From NCBI GenBank assembly GCA_903970575.1, contig CAJCJC010000072.1:1-6380 (forward strand): a stretch of DNA of 6,380 nt, read 5' to 3'. Positions within the stretch are counted from its first letter, which is position 1. Each line of letters opens with the position of its first letter. Of this stretch, positions 6,049 to 6,380 are shown one piece after another. Below the pieces are notes generated by a model that was given only the letters and a program-made list of their open reading frames with translations, was not told the origin of the DNA and did no database searches. Made by a program: the position numbers and the translations under genes. Origin of the DNA: Alphaproteobacteria bacterium (GTDB lineage: Bacteria; Pseudomonadota; Alphaproteobacteria; BOG-932; Roseiterribacteraceae).

Positions 6049-6380
6049 GTCGGTCCCGCTCCCCCCGTCACGGTCACAAGATCGTCGCGATGAATCAGTT
6101 CCTCGCGGCCACGATAACCCAGTATGGATTCCGAAAGCCCGCTATGCCGGCCCGCGAGCGCCCTCGCTTCGTCGGCGGCATAGTTGGAAAGGCCGCGCGC
6201 AATCTCCCGCCCGTCCGGACCGCGTACGCTAATCAGGTCGCCGCGTTCGAAACTGCCCGCCGTCTCGGTAACGCCCGCCGGCAGAAGACTTTTGCCGGAC
6301 GCAAGCGCCCGGACGGCGCCGGAATCCACCGTCACATGCCCAGCGACCGAGAGATGGGCCGCGATCCAGCGCTTGCGCGC
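6045..6380 (-). CDS. proB: Glutamate 5-kinase, C-terminal part with PUA domain
   Basis: The last 111 codons plus stop are visible; the N-terminal kinase domain lies beyond the right edge. ProB phosphorylates L-glutamate to glutamyl 5-phosphate, the first committed step of proline synthesis. The fragment starts ARKRWIAAHL, the linker after the kinase domain, and continues with the PUA-domain hallmarks of bacterial ProB: DSGAVRALASGKSLLPAGV, then GSFERGDLISV, EIARGLSNY and LGYRGREELIHRDDLV. The PUA domain is found in many bacterial ProB enzymes. The stop (6047-6045) overlaps the ATG of the next gene by four bases (ATGA), so proB appears to lead the chain of genes to pepN. In other proteobacteria proB often follows obgE, which cannot be checked here. 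Confidence 0.95.
   Translation of the reverse strand, partial: ARKRWIAAHLSVAGHVTVDSGAVRALASGKSLLPAGVTETAGSFERGDLISVRGPDGREIARGLSNYAADEARALAGRHSGLSESILGYRGREELIHRDDLVTVTGGAGPT

Overview
The window is a GC-rich (roughly 50-77% by local stretch) bacterial chromosomal segment. All recognisable genes lie on the minus strand, so they read from right to left. The protein sequences (E. coli-type PepN, PUA-domain ProB, a Dcm/Vsr pair) and the base composition fit a proteobacterium. An alphaproteobacterium is my best guess, but no marker gene settles it.

Right part (about 2445-6380): a tightly packed operon. In order of transcription it holds the 3' end of proB (glutamate 5-kinase, PUA domain), a small exported protein of unknown function, a hot-dog acyl-CoA thioesterase of the 4HBT/YbgC type, and a full-length M1 aminopeptidase pepN. 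All three junctions are 4-base ATGA start/stop overlaps (6045-6048, 5509-5512, 5093-5096), which suggests co-transcription and translational coupling. These are housekeeping genes (proline synthesis, thioester hydrolysis, peptide turnover).

Middle (719-2345): a two-gene DNA modification and repair module. It holds a C5-cytosine methyltransferase with all main motifs and, one base after its stop, a Vsr-type mismatch endonuclease. No restriction endonuclease is visible. Two sampled 60-base stretches of the methyltransferase are 53-55% GC, against 77% for one in pepN, consistent with horizontal acquisition. The 96-base gap to pepN holds four short inverted repeats and no clear terminator.

Left part (1-663): the start of an exported protein (signal peptide, then Gly/Ser/Thr/Asn-rich sequence) that runs off the left edge. 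The best regulatory signal of the window lies upstream of it: a near-perfect sigma-54 promoter, TGGCAC-N5-TTGCA with GG-N10-GC, at 583-599. Further upstream is a 10-bp perfect inverted repeat (626-635 / 654-663) that could be an activator site. A surface or secreted protein under sigma-54 control recalls the RpoN/PrsR-controlled PEP-CTERM (exosortase) proteins. The C-terminus that would prove this is outside the window.
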